DNA of 64,000 nt, from contig NC_133901.1 in assembly GCF_964199755.1 (NCBI RefSeq), forward strand, positions 44,795,418-44,859,417, read 5' to 3'. The translations under genes were made by a program, and so were the position numbers. Position 1 is the stretch's first letter, and each line of letters starts with the position of its first letter. Source of the stretch: Larus michahellis (lineage: Eukaryota; Chordata; Aves; Charadriiformes; Laridae). The notes beneath the pieces were generated by a model. That model was not told where the DNA came from. It was given only the letters and a program-made list of their open reading frames with translations, and did no database searches. Below are positions 27,401 to 39,650 of the stretch, piece by piece.

Positions 27401-28664
27401 ATTCAGTGTCTCCACTATAAAAAGGACAATAACTGATTTAAACTGAATCTGTTAAGACCTGTAATTGATTTCCTTATTGGCAGAGAAGGAAAAGAAAAAT
27501 GAGACCTTTCTTCCTTCCTGTTGTATACATGATAATTATGGCAGTGAAAGACATTATTATACTGAGCAGCACCCTGAACAGTACATGGATTGCCACCTAA
27601 TAATAGCATCATAGTTACTATACCATATATATTTTTAGGCCTATATTAACTTAGTGTCCTAGTGTTCCCTTCTGCAAATTCCAGTTAACTAGGATTTTTA
27701 CAAGGTTACTGAAGGTAGCAGAATGTTACCACAGACCACAAAGGACAGCTATAAGCACATGAGAGATACTACAAATGACTCAAGGTAGTATTCATCCCAT
27801 GGCATTGCATTTGGCAGATGATCTATGACTAGAGGGATCCTTTGCCCCTACTTATAGCTCATTCCAACTTTCCTCCTTTCTTCCTACTCTGCAAATGAAG
27901 CACTGTGGAGTGCTGCTTCATCATCCTGACACTTTGCACCAGCTCACTGCATTGTCAGCCATAGCCACCCAAATTTGAAATATGCTTTTGCTGCCTTGGG
28001 GCTCTATCAATACACACCAAGGTAAAAGGAAAGGGAGGAATAAGATTTTATCGCACATAGGTAATACATTGATTCTTTGAACATAAATTCCATTTGTAAA
28101 AACCATGTATTCACTTTCATATTTTTTCCAAAGGATTACCAAAAGAATTACCAAATACCACAGACTTTTTAAAATCCTGCTCTCTTTCTGACCTGAAGAT
28201 TATTGTGGTTTATAAATAAAAATCACAGTACCCTGAGAATTTTCACCGTGCATCAGTCTCATTGCAGCTACAAATACTCAATTGGAAATTATTTTAATGG
28301 CTTTCCTCGTCCACATAAACATTTCCTTCTCACAAAACATGTTTCTTGTATAAATTTAATCTCATTTAAGAAATAATCTAGTTTAGTCTGGGACAATAAA
28401 CAAGAAATTGCTTTAATCATAGTGGGATTTTAAGAAGTGTGAAGTTTTTGGATTTTTCTACATATCATTCATAGTTAATCTGAAAAAAAAGACTTTTGTT
28501 ACCAATATCTTTAGCACTGAAAACCACATATCATACTATAGATGTGGGAAGCAAGGCCTAAGTTGATGTAAGGAAGCCATTACTTCCTTATTAAACATCA
28601 CATGGATACATAGCACTAATTCCTTATCCCCCCTCCTCCAATGCTGTATACAAAATTATTAAAA
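24481..28664. other. Unassigned AT-rich DNA
   Basis: No gene, RNA gene or clear repeat is seen. A homeodomain-like AT stretch (TGATTAATTAG) at 25244-25254 might suit a conserved non-coding element, but conservation cannot be judged here. Confidence 0.55.
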
Positions 28665-29085
28665 GCAACAAAGATGGTGAAAGGACTAGAGGGCATGATT
28701 TATGAGGAGCAGCTGAGGATACTGGGTTTGTTCAGCTTAGCAAAGAGGAGACTGAGGGGTGACCTCATTGGTCTCTACAACTTCCTCATGAGGGGGAGCA
28801 GAGAGAGGCAATGATCTCTTCTCCCTGCTGCCTGGTGATAGAAACACAAGGGACTGGCTTATAGTTGCATCAGGGGAAGTTCAGATTGGATATTTGAAAA
28901 ACGTTCTTCACCAAGATGGTGGTAAAGTGCTGGAACAAGCTCCCCAGGTCATGGCCACAAGCCTCTCGGTGTTCAAGAAGCATTTGGACAATGTTCTTAG
29001 ATATATAGTTCAACTTTTCAGTTGCCCTGTGTAGAGTCAGGAGTTGGACTCAATGATCCTCATGGGTCCCTTCCAACTCAGGATA
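28665..29085 (+). mobile_element. CR1 LINE 3' fragment (5'-truncated)
   Basis: This is the 3' end of a CR1 element on the plus strand. Recognisable landmarks are the conserved C-terminal coding stretch (TATGAGGAGCAGCTGAGGAT, then a TTGTTCAGCTTAGCAAAGAG block corresponding to the [14 protein letters not shown] region), the GCTGGAACAAGCTCCCCAGG block, and the 3' UTR with GTTGGACTCAATGATCCTCA and GGGTCCCTTCCAACTCAGGA. The terminal octamer repeat is lost and the sequence runs into AT-rich DNA. The coding part is interrupted by stops and gaps, so nothing is translatable. It is 5'-truncated, the usual state of CR1 copies. Confidence 0.93.
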
Positions 29086-30442
29086 TAAAATTAAATTAAA
29101 AAGTAATTTAAATTAGTTATAGTCCATTCATGACACCCATTCCTGTGAAGTATTAGGACATCTCATACACTCTAAGTGGCCTGACCGCTGTCTTTTCAGG
29201 CACCCTGCTCCAATGATCAAAGCTCTTTATTCATCCACAAGACAGATAAAAATGTGCTAGGAGGCAGTACGTGGTAGCCTGTAACAATGCTACTAATTTG
29301 CCACATCAATCCAAAGGTGCCAAAGTTAGGTCTGTGCTTCGCCTTGGCTGCTGCTGCTGAAAACACAAAGGAGGTTAAGCAGGGCAGCTGTGGTAGTGAG
29401 ACTCAGTGTCAGCACCTGTCCTTTGGGAAGTGAGCAGAAGTTATTTCCCCACAAGTAAGCACACGTTGCCAGTCTAGGATAGAGTTGCGATGAGCTAGTT
29501 AACTAAAAATTACAAACTTTGAGCTGAAGAATGCCCCTTCTTAAATGGTGTGGTAAATTAGAACCAGAGTAAGTGCTTTCAGCATGTGACACTGAACACA
29601 CAAAAAATATAACTTTCCTTTATGCCATTTATCACATTCTCTTACTTAACACTAATTTGTCCTAGCAATATTTCTTCTCCTCCTTCTCTGCAATGAAATG
29701 TGATTCCTTAAAAGGAAATGAAGTGAATTATGCCTGGTTTCACTTTATGTCTACAACCTCTTCTTTCTTTGAGTTCAGAGCATATAATTTTTCTTTTCCA
29801 TTTGGATAAAAAAGTTTCTGAAGGATCATAGTTAGTTAGAAGGACCAGTTAACTGTGGTATAATCATGCATCCATATCCACACTTTAGGATACTCTGATG
29901 GAACAAAATTTGATATGAAATCCCAGTCTTACTGAAATAAATGGGGAAATCACCATCTTTACTTTCCAAGAAAGTTTCACCTTCTGTCACCGATTAGGCT
30001 TGGTTGTCTTGCCTCTGCTTCCCATTCAAGTCTGACACTATCTGCGGGAGCTGCAGACTCGGAGCTCCCTGTTGTAACTCCATATTCTCACATGTAGTTC
30101 TGGAGCCTCTCCTGCCTTGAGCAGGCTCACAAGTTGTCAAGTAAGAAACAATCTCCTATTCCTCTTCCCAGAATTCTTAAAAGAACATTGACTTCAGTGT
30201 GAACAAAGAAACACTATTCATCACATATTCTAACATGTAAGCCCTTGAGGAAACAGTGCGTTTTGATAAGATAGAAAACTGATAATTTATTTTAATATGT
30301 TTTAAAAGAAATACTTTCATCTGCTCATAATATAACCCAAGACATATATAACCCATTTGTGGAATAAATACTAAACTGGCTAAAAAAACAAAAGTACAGC
30401 ATTGTTCACACATTAAGGAAAAGTATAAAATCAAGAGGCTTC
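29086..30442. other. Unassigned spacer between the CR1 fragment and the LTR-like element
   Basis: This is moderately AT-rich unique-looking DNA. No open frame of note, no repeat landmarks and no RNA gene are seen. Confidence 0.55.
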
Positions 30443-30874
30443 TGAGGTAGAAAATAGCCGCAGCTGGCCTGAAGAATACAACACCTGTGGTTCCCTGATA
30501 AGCTACATGGGGTACGGGATGGGATGCAATTATTCCGCAGCTTTACCTTATGATGTATAGCAGATACGGGAATGGGACAGATAAGCTGCCAATTAGCTGC
30601 CTGCTCAATACTCAGAGCCAACATTTTGTCAAATTTTGATGAAATGCTGTCTTTTGTGCGAACTTTGCTCATTATAATGTCATTGTAATACCAAAACACA
30701 CCTCCATCCCAAAGGCTACCCGCCTCCAAGGTGCGACCACTGCTTCTTGAGTCTGTGCCCTGAATTTCTCGTAAACTATACCTTTAATTGTGAAGCGAGA
30801 AAAATTTCCACCAATCATGATAAAAGTATGTATGACTAAAGTCACTCAAACTCCACCTTGAAGATAACACATAG

Positions 30875-30881
30875 TATAAAA
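30875..30881 (+). promoter_or_regulatory. TATA box of the LTR-like element
   Basis: TATAAAA is followed by ATAGCCCGAGAG, a CpG-containing G-rich start-site region. It lies 326 bases before the AATAAA, a normal R-region spacing. Confidence 0.5.
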
Positions 30882-31200
30882 ATAGCCCGAGAGAGGGGGG
30901 ATACCCAGGGAAGACACCATCGCAAAGAATTACATCACTGACTTCTGGGATCAGTCGACCGGCTGAGCCTCTCTTCCCCCCCATAGGGACGCCTTTGGGT
31001 AAAACTTAGATTATACCGAGTGCTTCCTCGGGAAACTTAGAAACTTCTCTAGAGACTCTTTTTTCTACTTTTAGAGCCAGGCTGTATCTTTATAACTTTG
31101 TCGCGCGTTTTGTATATGTAACAATACTTTCATTTGCACGTGCTTTGCAGACAGTGTGTTTATCACGGGCAATCCTAAGAACCTATGTATCTGTTGTTTA

Positions 31201-31206
31201 AATAAA
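31201..31206 (+). terminator. Poly(A) signal AATAAA of the LTR-like element
   Basis: AATAAA is followed by CTGCAC and a run of eight T, the usual U-rich downstream element. With the TATA box upstream it gives the element its LTR-like organisation. Confidence 0.55.
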
Positions 31207-31315
31207 CTGCACTTTTTTTTAAGTAGCTAGTCATTTTGGTTTCTCACTGAATGCGACCAAAGACTCAAGAGTGGCCATGCTAGTTCATGAGCACGACTAG
31301 ACTGAAGGTGCAGTC

Positions 31316-31378
31316 CACTATTAGTGTATCCAAATCGTAATAGTTTAATACATATTAAACACGATTGGACTGATAGTG
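31316..31378. repeat. Long imperfect inverted repeat in the LTR-like element
   Basis: The left half (CACTATTAGT, CCAAATCGT, TTTAATA) is mirrored by the right half (TATTAAA, ACGATTGG, ACTGATAGTG), with a 2-base centre at 31351-31352. The inner arms at 31344-31350 and 31353-31359 are perfect. The next arms at 31330-31338 and 31361-31368 differ by one extra A, and the outer arms differ by a few bases. It could fold into a roughly 60-nt hairpin in RNA or form a cruciform in DNA. Confidence 0.8.
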
Positions 31379-34300
31379 CTGAATTGGGCATCACTCAGAA
31401 TTTAAACCTAGCCGCACCTAGCCTCCCACCTCGGTGAGGAGTGTTAGAACGCAAGGGGGTTTATTTTCTGCCAAAACCACTTTGCCCCTTTTCATGCAAC
31501 ACCATTATAAAATGGGTAGACAGAGATTTGAATCAAAGTGCACATAGAAGAAGAAAGAACACAGATATTTTGGTCTTCTTTCTTGCTGATACTAAGACAG
31601 CAAGGCAACATGTGTTCTGTTCTAAATACGTCATTTTAACCAAATGAGCCCCCATATTAGATTTATACGTGTTATAAGCACATCTGAGTGTCATACTTGG
31701 GTATATAAGTTCATGTAATGTAACCTCCTATTTGATTAAGCACAATTATCTATAATCCATAGCTATGCATTAAGAGAGTTAGTTAAGAATGATGGGCAGA
31801 TAAAAAACATATCATACAGTTACTTCAATAAAGCAGTGCAAATAATGCAGTTATTTTAATAAAATATTCAAATGAGTTCTACTGAACATGGCCATCAATG
31901 GAAAAAAATTGAGAGGTTCTTGATTTCACTTAGCTTTGGATCTGAACCAATACGACTATATTATTCCTTGCTTTGTTTTTTTTTTATGGAAAGATGATCA
32001 AATTCTTTTATGAAGGACAAAAACTGTCAACAAAATAGGTATTACATTTGTGAAATATTTAATTCTCAAGCTATAAACTGCAGCAGTGTTACTGTGAATA
32101 TTTTTCTTCACTGTTTTGTAGTGTCTCAGAAAAAAGATACATGTTAGGAAGCAATATGAAAAAGGCAGAGATGGAAATTCTTAAATTAAAAGGTGAATAT
32201 AATGTTTGAAACATATTAATCACTAAAAGGGAAAATAAATATGGATAACACCTAATTAAAAGCAGTTTTGAATCAATTATCTGTTCATTTTCTCACCTTT
32301 CTGTACAGCTACAGTAACAACCTCTTAAAACGCTAACACATTTTGCATTTTTTGCAGCTTTGCAGAATATTCACATAATATATCCTTGAAGTTTTACCAA
32401 ATAATCGTTATTTGTAAGTACAAAACCAACAGTCAGACTCCTTGGAAGCATTTGAAATTTGTTACTACCAAGCTCACTTATTCATTGTTCACATAAGTTA
32501 AATCTTCATGAAATAAAGACATTTCCACTGAAGACAGAAAGGAGTTATTTTATGTATGTTCTCTCCAACATAATGCAATAGCCTGTAAGCCCATGTGAAT
32601 GAGGAGACAACAGAGACCAAGTCACAAACCACCCATCCTTCCTTATTTATATTTAATGGTAGCTCTACTCTACCACTGATGAATGAGAAAGTTGACAAGA
32701 TAAAGGCTGGAGGAACAATGGTGGAGCCCTGCTATCTACTGGGTTTTTGGATAGGTAAATGTTGTTCCTTTGTCCTGTACTTCAAACCCCTCTGAGATTA
32801 CAGGATTTTAGCTCGCTAATCAGAGATGATGCATCCATTTCTATCTCCTGGTACATTCGTCTATGAGATGAAATTTACACTGAACTTAGAGTAAACGTGG
32901 GTAGCCAATGAGGTTAGTGGTTCATTTGTGGTTCTGAAGACTGATTTTACTGGTCTATTGTCATTTTGTCTGTTTAGCCTTCCTTATTTTTCTTTAGCCT
33001 TCTGGTGCTGGCATTATGTTTGAAGTTGCTAGTATTCATTTTCCACTGTGACCCAAGCAATGTGCATTATTTCACAACTTAAATGAATTCATTAAAAGAT
33101 ATAAGGGGAGTTTCTGTTAGTGTTTATTAAGCTTCTAATATCTTGTGGAACAATACATTACTTATGTCTGACTGGGATCTTGACTTTCTCTGCTCCCTCT
33201 CTATGGGAACTGAAATAACACTGAACTGTGTTGTGTTTTCCTTTCTAATTGGATTGCAATTTACATTTAATTATTTGATTTTTTTGGCCAAAGTTATTAA
33301 AAAAAACCCAAAACAAAATGCCTATGGTTAGTAATATTAATCTCATGGTAATAAAACATGCTTCCTGTTGGCTATAGAGGTATTTTTCAGTCTCATGGCA
33401 ACATCCTTCACCAGTCCTCCGTCTATTGGGTTGCCTTTGTGCTACTGTGTACAGCATACACTAAAAGTGACTTTCTCTTATTTTTAGGAGAATCTTTATG
33501 TCTCAAAGTTAATTTGGTAATAGTCAGCGTATTCACTGTAATTGTGGCTGAGAAAGAAAGATCAGGTTTTAATAATAGTTCATCTCTGAAGAACTTCATT
33601 TAAGCACACATCCAGATTCCCAAATCAATGAATACCATTAATAATTACTATGAATATTCTAAGAAATGTAGAAACGCCATAAGCTCTGCACTCATGTTTT
33701 AGGATCTGTTGGAAATTTTCCTTTGAGGAAGGGAAAGCAGTATGCTACATACTGCTTTTTGCTCTTTGAAATTGCCTCTTGCTGGTGGTGCTGAATATCC
33801 CAATCGTCACCAGCACATTGAGGCCTGAGGCAGCCACCTGAAAGTGAAACAGCTACACAGCAGAATTTGGTATGTCCATTCTGCCCTCTTGTCTTCTCTT
33901 TTCACATACCATGAGTCTTCTTCTGATCTACCATTCCATTTCCTCTCATAACCTGCAGTTGAGACCTTTCATTTCAGCTCTGGAGGGAGTCTGAGTAACA
34001 CGTCATGCGACTGAATTGCACATATACACCAGGCAGGGAAAATTACAAATGTAATTCTAGGCCAACATTTCTGGGGAGATTCCAGAAAAGACAGCAATCA
34101 TTTCTATGATATAACTCTTCCCTAAGAGCTCACTTGAATTAATGCTCCAATGGGTGATTACATTCTTTTGTTAATTCCTTCTACAAAATACATCCTCTAC
34201 TCAGCACAGAGTATTACAAAAATTAGGAACATCACAGCTTGTTCTCTCAAAACTCAACATTTCCCTAAACACAAATAGATAAATGAAAGGCTATACATAG

Positions 34301-35707
34301 CAGCAGAATGTAACAGTCCCTCACACCATAACCCTGTGGAACAGATTTTCAAAAGGGGCCTATAGAGGTATGAAAAAATCTATGCATATGTCACACCAAG
34401 GCTTAAAAACCAGGCAAGCTATGGCACTGCAGCAGTACAGAACATTAGACGTGTTTTTAATAGGACTTTAAAATAAAGCTTGTATCCTGGATCAGGCAAG
34501 AAAGAGAATAAAGTTGGATATCCATTGTTATTCTAATTAAGTATTCTTTGTTAATTAGCACGGAAATTAAATTGAATCTTCAAATCATGGAACAATTAAG
34601 TGGTACATTGCATGAGCACTGTCAAAAAAATTCACATTGATGGGAAAGCCAGCAGAAAGAAATTCTATTTTTATAGGTACTTTTTACTGTTTACTGCTAA
34701 AAATAAAAGATGAGTTTGGCTAGGAAAATCTTTAAGAGTTGTTTTTACTCTGCTTAAATGGCAAAGTTTTAAAATTTCTAAAAAAAATAAAAAATAAAAA
34801 GTCACAAAACTGTTAGATTTGTATAGGCAAAAATTGCATTAAATGTGATAGTTACAGACAGCTCTGAATCTGTCATCTTAAAACATTCATTCCTACTTTT
34901 AAAATCAGTATACAAGTTGAAGTGGACATGTTTTAGAATAGTAGAAAAATTAAATTCTTTTATTACATACAAGTATCACTGACCTGTTGAGAATATCAGG
35001 AAAAAAAGAAAGTTGGTGTTGGTGTTTGTTGAACAATAGCAAAGTCCTTTCATGGATTAATAGAAAAATTACGTCAACACATCCAACCCTTTGTCACCCT
35101 TGTGAACTCTATGTCTTTTTGACCCTAGCTGGGAAATGACTAGCAACGTGGTAAAATCTTTTTGGCCTCAAGAATACATTTGAAGTCAAACGTGGGTTTG
35201 ACTGAGATAGAGATTTGTTCATTGTTTAAAGCTTGCAACACATGAATTTACAAACAGATACCACTCTAGAACTTGCTCACGGTGTCTTCATTATACATGT
35301 TCCTTTGGTGATTTGGCTGCTGTATATTTTACTAATGTATTCAGTGGCATAATTCATCTGCGAATAAGATGCCCTTTTCAATTACATTTCTGGGAAAAAA
35401 AAAAAGGTTTTCTAGCCAACTTTTTGACAGTACTTTGGGAAGAGTGCAAATGGGAAGAATAAATTCTTGAAATAGTGAAAGAGGGTTTCTGGAGAGGGGT
35501 TTTGGTTTCTTTTTCTTCCTGCTGGCTCATTTAATTTTGGGCTGCTAGGTTAATAGTCTTCCTCCATATTATACTCCTTCAGTAACAATTATTTGAGTGT
35601 TTTCGTAATTAACTGCCACACTGCTTATAGCTGTATAGACAAAGCTTTACTGTGATTAAATCCAAATTAATTATTTCCACATAAATACTAGCAGAGTGGA
35701 ATTTGCT

Positions 35708-35719
35708 GGGGGGGGGGGG
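35708..35719 (+). repeat. G12 homopolymer
   Basis: Twelve consecutive G sit in AT-rich DNA. The run is capable of G-quadruplex-type structure and is likely length-polymorphic. Confidence 0.85.
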
Positions 35720-36346
35720 AAGGATCTTTTGCATTTTCCTCAGCTGTTTCAAATAGAAAATTCATAACCCCTCCCAGAGAAAGGGTTTTAAAAAAGCAGA
35801 CTGAAATTAAATGAATTAAACTAACAGGTTTCTTTATGGCTTAATTAGTCTATTGGATGATATAGTTACAAAACAGGACAATTTTGGTTAATTTGGCAGC
35901 TATAGACCATGAATAAAGGGAGATTTCAAAGTAGCCCTCTGCAACATCGCATCAGCAAATGCACAAGGGTCACAATGGACACCCCTCTCAAATTGCATAA
36001 TGGTCAGATGGCAGGAAAAAACTACAAGTGACCAGCTTCAGCCAGAGAGAAGCATTAGGGACCCCAGTTCCTTCTCTCCTGGGGCAGGGATCACACGATT
36101 CACTCCCAGGATGGCTCCCCAACGCCCTTCTGCTTTGGTAGTGTGCTAGAGGAGTTAGAGAGTAGCCATGGGTTGCTTTTGCATTTACACCACATCTTGC
36201 ACAGATTTTTCTGTCTTCTAAGGAAAGAGTTAATCTAGATTAGTGCCTACCACAATTTCACAGTAGAAGTTTGAACTGCCAGAAGCTGCCATCAGCAAAA
36301 GAGAGTTCTTTCCTGAAACTAGGACCGGGAAGCAGGTTATGGACTA

Positions 36347-36364
36347 CGGCCTGGGTTCAGGCCG
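36347..36364. repeat. Short GC hairpin CGGCCTG/CAGGCCG
   Basis: Seven-base perfect arms lie around a GGTT loop, in a locally GC- and CpG-richer patch at about 36320-36390 within AT-rich DNA. Confidence 0.7.
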
Positions 36365-38083
36365 GAAGACAACCACCATGGTGTACTTGAAAGTTTTCAG
36401 AAGCAAAACCTTGTAATGGCTTGGTTCTGCAAAATGACTGACTCAAAGGTATTCCCTCCTAACTTGTGCTTGGTAAGAAGTATTTTTGTCACCATCTTTC
36501 CAAGTGCCTGCCTAGGTAAGCAGATGAGAATTACATTTGCAACAAGGATGGTTACAATGGAGTCCAAATCTGACATTCTTAAGGCAAGTGTCAGAGGACT
36601 TGTGAATAGAAGTGGACCAGCTGCACTTTCTAAATAAATGAATAATGTAAAAACAACTCTTGCTTTTCGCAGCTACTGCGCAGTATAACACACAAGACTT
36701 TTTTGGAGGGGGGGTTGTTGTTGGGGTTTTTTTTGCATTTAGCTTCAACATGGATGTTTTATATTTACAATAGCACTTTTCTCTGAGGAAGTGACAATTA
36801 TGACAACTGATGACAATATCTAGAAGGCATTTCATAATTAATGTGCTACAATGTAAAAAACCCACAACTAACAATGAATCCACTAATATCTAAACAAGCA
36901 TTCCCCCATAGATTAATTGATGCTATATTATCTGCAGTTCCTCAGTCCAAACATAGCTTTCCCCATGCATCCAAGCTTTCTTCTTAGGATCTACAGACAA
37001 AACTCCTGTATTCCAGTATCAAAATAACACAAGTGACAGTGGTACTGTTTATACCACTGATAGGAATAATCATGTTAGCTAACAGCTGCTACCCTTAATC
37101 TGTTATTGACGCATTTTGTAAAAGGGCTTGTTTGAAATTCAGTTTGTCTGATTTGAAAACAGGATTCTGAGAGGAAATATTTTCAATGGCCTGCCAGAGC
37201 AATTGGCAAAATATGAATAAACATAAACGAGAGTTACAAACTTCTTTCCTTCCTGTGAAGCTTTATTAGTGTAGATGTAACTGCAGGGAACATAGGAAGG
37301 TATTTCCCTGCAAGTATAATGTAGATCCATACTTGCCACTCATCCCTTATTTAAGGAAGTACATTGATCATTATGCAAGAAATGTTCTTTCTACTAGCTA
37401 GGAACATTTTTATGCTAGGTTCAAACATAACGAAGCAAAGCAAAAAAACCCAAACCAAAATAAAAAAATTGCCTTATGCAGATTAGGAAGCCATATTCTG
37501 GAAATAAAAAGAGTTGCAGCTCAACAAAAATCAATCTTAAAGTCATAACAAGTTGGGTTTGTTATACATTACATCCTTGCTGAAGGATTTGATCTATGAC
37601 ATTTTCTGAATGACATCTGAAAAAGACATCAGGAATGTAAGGCACAGGGAAGCAGTTAAAAGGTTTCATACTAATTGCACATATAAATATGATTTTTTAC
37701 TATTTAACAGGTTGATGAGCAGACATTTTCTAGTCAATATTTCAGGAAGGGGCATAGTGAATAATTAGGATACCTTTTGCCCTTGCCTTGAGTTAAAATG
37801 CCTGACTCAGTGATGTCATCAAATAAAACAAGTTCAGCATATTTTTTGTACATCCAAGGGAAAGTCATTCATGTCACATGAAACGAAAGTTGTGTGGCAT
37901 CTGCTGAAGATGGAAGTGTATCATGGCACAGGCTAGGATAGTCAAAGCAGGAAACATGCTTGTCTGCAATCAGAAGTTCAGAGTGATGCAAAAGAGTGAA
38001 GTATGCAGTCATGCAAATACAAGGTAGTATTTCTGAAGCCTGTTTCAGAGAGCATTTTGGATTGTCTAATACTTTGGATTCTC

Positions 38084-38153
38084 TGATGCGCGGTTTCATT
38101 TCAGATGAATTTGAGATGCACGGTTTCATTTGATCTGATGCCATTTCATTTGA
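38084..38153 (+). repeat. Three diverged copies of a GATGC..TTTCATTT unit
   Basis: The segment reads GATGCGCGGTTTCATTT, then GATGCACGGTTTCATTT, then GATGCCATTTCATTT, separated by short spacers of 11 and 5 bases. It ends about 25 bp before the recognisable start of the CR1 coding sequence. It may be a small pre-existing tandem repeat at the insertion site or part of the unrecognised 5' portion of the element. Confidence 0.75.
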
Positions 38154-38178
38154 GAGAAGGGACAGACGCTTAGAAATC

Positions 38179-39650
38179 ATGGAAGCACCTGAGAGGGGTC
38201 TGGTGGGAAATGGGGCCCACACTCACAAAAAGGTGCTGGAGTCATTGGCGCATCTGAAATGCATCTATACCAATGCACTCAGTATGCGCAACAAACAGGG
38301 GGAGCTTGAAGCCATGATGCACCAGGAAAACTATGACATAGTGGCTATCACAGAAACGTGGTGGGATGCCTCACACGACTGGAGTGCCATAATCGATGGC
38401 TACAAGCTCTTCAGGAGGGACAGACAGGAAAGGAGAGGTGGAGGAGTGGCCCTGTCTATTAGAGAATGCTATGAGAGCTCGGAAATCAAGTATACTGATG
38501 ACGGGGTGGAGAGTGTTTGGATTAGGTTAAGGGCTGATAAAGCTGTTATCGCTGTGGGAGTCTGCTATAGACCTCCCAACCAAAGCAGCAAGGCGGATGA
38601 AGCTTTCTATAAGCAGCTGGGGGAAATCTCGCCATCACTTGCTGTTGCTCTTGTGGGGGACTTTAACCTCCCGGATATCTGCTGGGAATACAACACAGCA
38701 GAGAGGGAACAATCCAGGAGGTTCCTGGAATGTGTGGAGGATAACTTCCTCACACAGCTGGTAAGTGAGCCAACCAGGGAAGGTGCCCTCCTGGACCTGC
38801 TTCTTGTGAACAGGGAAGAACTTGGGGGGGAAGTAAAGGTTGGTGGCCGTCTAGGGCACAGTGATCATGAGATGATCGAATTTCTGATTCTTGGGGAAAC
38901 AAGGAGAGGGGTTAGTAAAACTGCCACCTTAGACTTCCGGAGGGCAAACTTTGACCTGTTCAGAAGACTGCTGGACAAAGTCCCCTGGGAGGCTGCCCTG
39001 AAGAATATAGGAGCCCAGGAAGGCTGGACATACTTCAAGAGAGAAGTCTTAAAGGCACAGGAGGAGGCTGTCCCTGTGTGCCAAAAAACAAGTAGGTGGG
39101 GAAGGAGACCGGCCTGGCTAAATAGGGACCTTTGGCTGGACCTCAAGAACAAAAGGAGAGTCTATGACCTCTGGAAGAGGGGGCAGGTCTCTCATGAAGG
39201 CTATAAGGATATAGCAAAGCTATGCAGGGAGAAAATTAGGAGAGCCAAAGCGCAGCTAGAGCTCAACCTAGCTACAGCTGTTAAGGATAACAAAAAATGT
39301 TTCTATAAATTCATTAACAACAAAAGGAGGATTAGGGAAAATCTCCCTCCCTTACTGGATGCAGAGGGAAACATAGTCACAAAGGATGAGGAAAAGGCTG
39401 AGGTGCTCAATGCCTACTTTGCCTCAGTCTTTAGCAGTGGAACTAACTGGTCCCTGGGCACCCAGCCTCGTGAGCTAGGAGACAGGGAGGGGAAGCTGAA
39501 TGAGGTCATCACAATTAAAGAGGAAGTGATCAGTGACCTGCTACGCTGCTTGGATGCGCTCAAGTCTATGGGACCGGATGGGTTACATCCAAGAGTGATG
39601 AAAGAGTTGGCAGATGTGCTCACCATGCCACTTTCACATTATTTACCTGA
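38179..39650 (+). pseudogene. CR1 ORF2 N-terminal part: apurinic-type endonuclease domain
   Basis: In the live element this domain nicks target DNA to prime reverse transcription. The open frame from the ATG at 38179 carries the expected residues in order: YTNA with Asn32, ITETWW with Glu59, the RRGGGVAL block at 85-92, VCYRPPNQ at 128-135, GDFN with Asp161 and Asn163, and GHSDH with Asp229 and His230. All the catalytic positions I can check are retained. After the nuclease (about residues 25-235) comes the usual linker with KDNKKCFYKFINNKRR near 369-384 and the start of the polymerase region, MGPDGLHPRVMKELADV near 464-480. The family-like reading is lost near 39650, where the frame shifts. 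The open frame runs on with unrelated residues to a stop at 39745-39747. The ATG at 38179 is simply the first in this frame; the native ORF2 start may lie elsewhere. Confidence 0.93.

Larger units (their letters stand above)
30443..31440 (+). mobile_element. Probable endogenous-retrovirus LTR (ends not resolved)
   Basis: This is roughly 1 kb of GC-richer, CpG-bearing sequence with the order of signals expected of an LTR: an upstream U3-like stretch, a TATA box at 30875-30881, a CpG-containing leader, and an AATAAA at 31201-31206 followed by a T-run. Beyond it, a CACTGAATGCGACCAAAGAC stretch and a long imperfect inverted repeat continue to about 31380. TGAGGTAG at 30443 is a plausible left end, but I found no matching right end with a clear 5-bp duplication. 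Part of 31270-31440 could be proviral leader and not LTR. No retroviral protein sequence follows. The composition contrasts with the AT-rich flanks. An unrelated CpG-containing host promoter is less likely but not excluded. Confidence 0.65.
31441..38083. other. Unassigned AT-rich DNA before the long CR1 element
   Basis: This contains the G12 run (35708), the GC hairpin at 36347 and a G/T tract at 36701-36735. The short frames on both strands, the longest 123 codons on minus at 36512-36883, have no recognisable domain. No retroviral coding follows the LTR-like element. Confidence 0.6.

Noticed and set aside
30486..31498. Alternative LTR boundaries with ACACC on both sides
   Set aside because: ACACC precedes TGTGG at 30486 and follows CATGCA at 31498. 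But this would put almost 300 bases after the poly(A) signal, the termini share no inverted repeat, and a 5-base match is easily found by chance.
36512..36883. 123-codon minus-strand open frame
   Set aside because: It includes a translated low-complexity tract (KKTPTTTPPPKK from the G/T run) and has no domain.
38865..39152. Minus-strand open frames across the long CR1 (also at 39414-39626, 40131-40373, 40564-40908)
   Set aside because: They are shadows of the plus-strand CR1 coding sequence, which carries the recognisable motifs.
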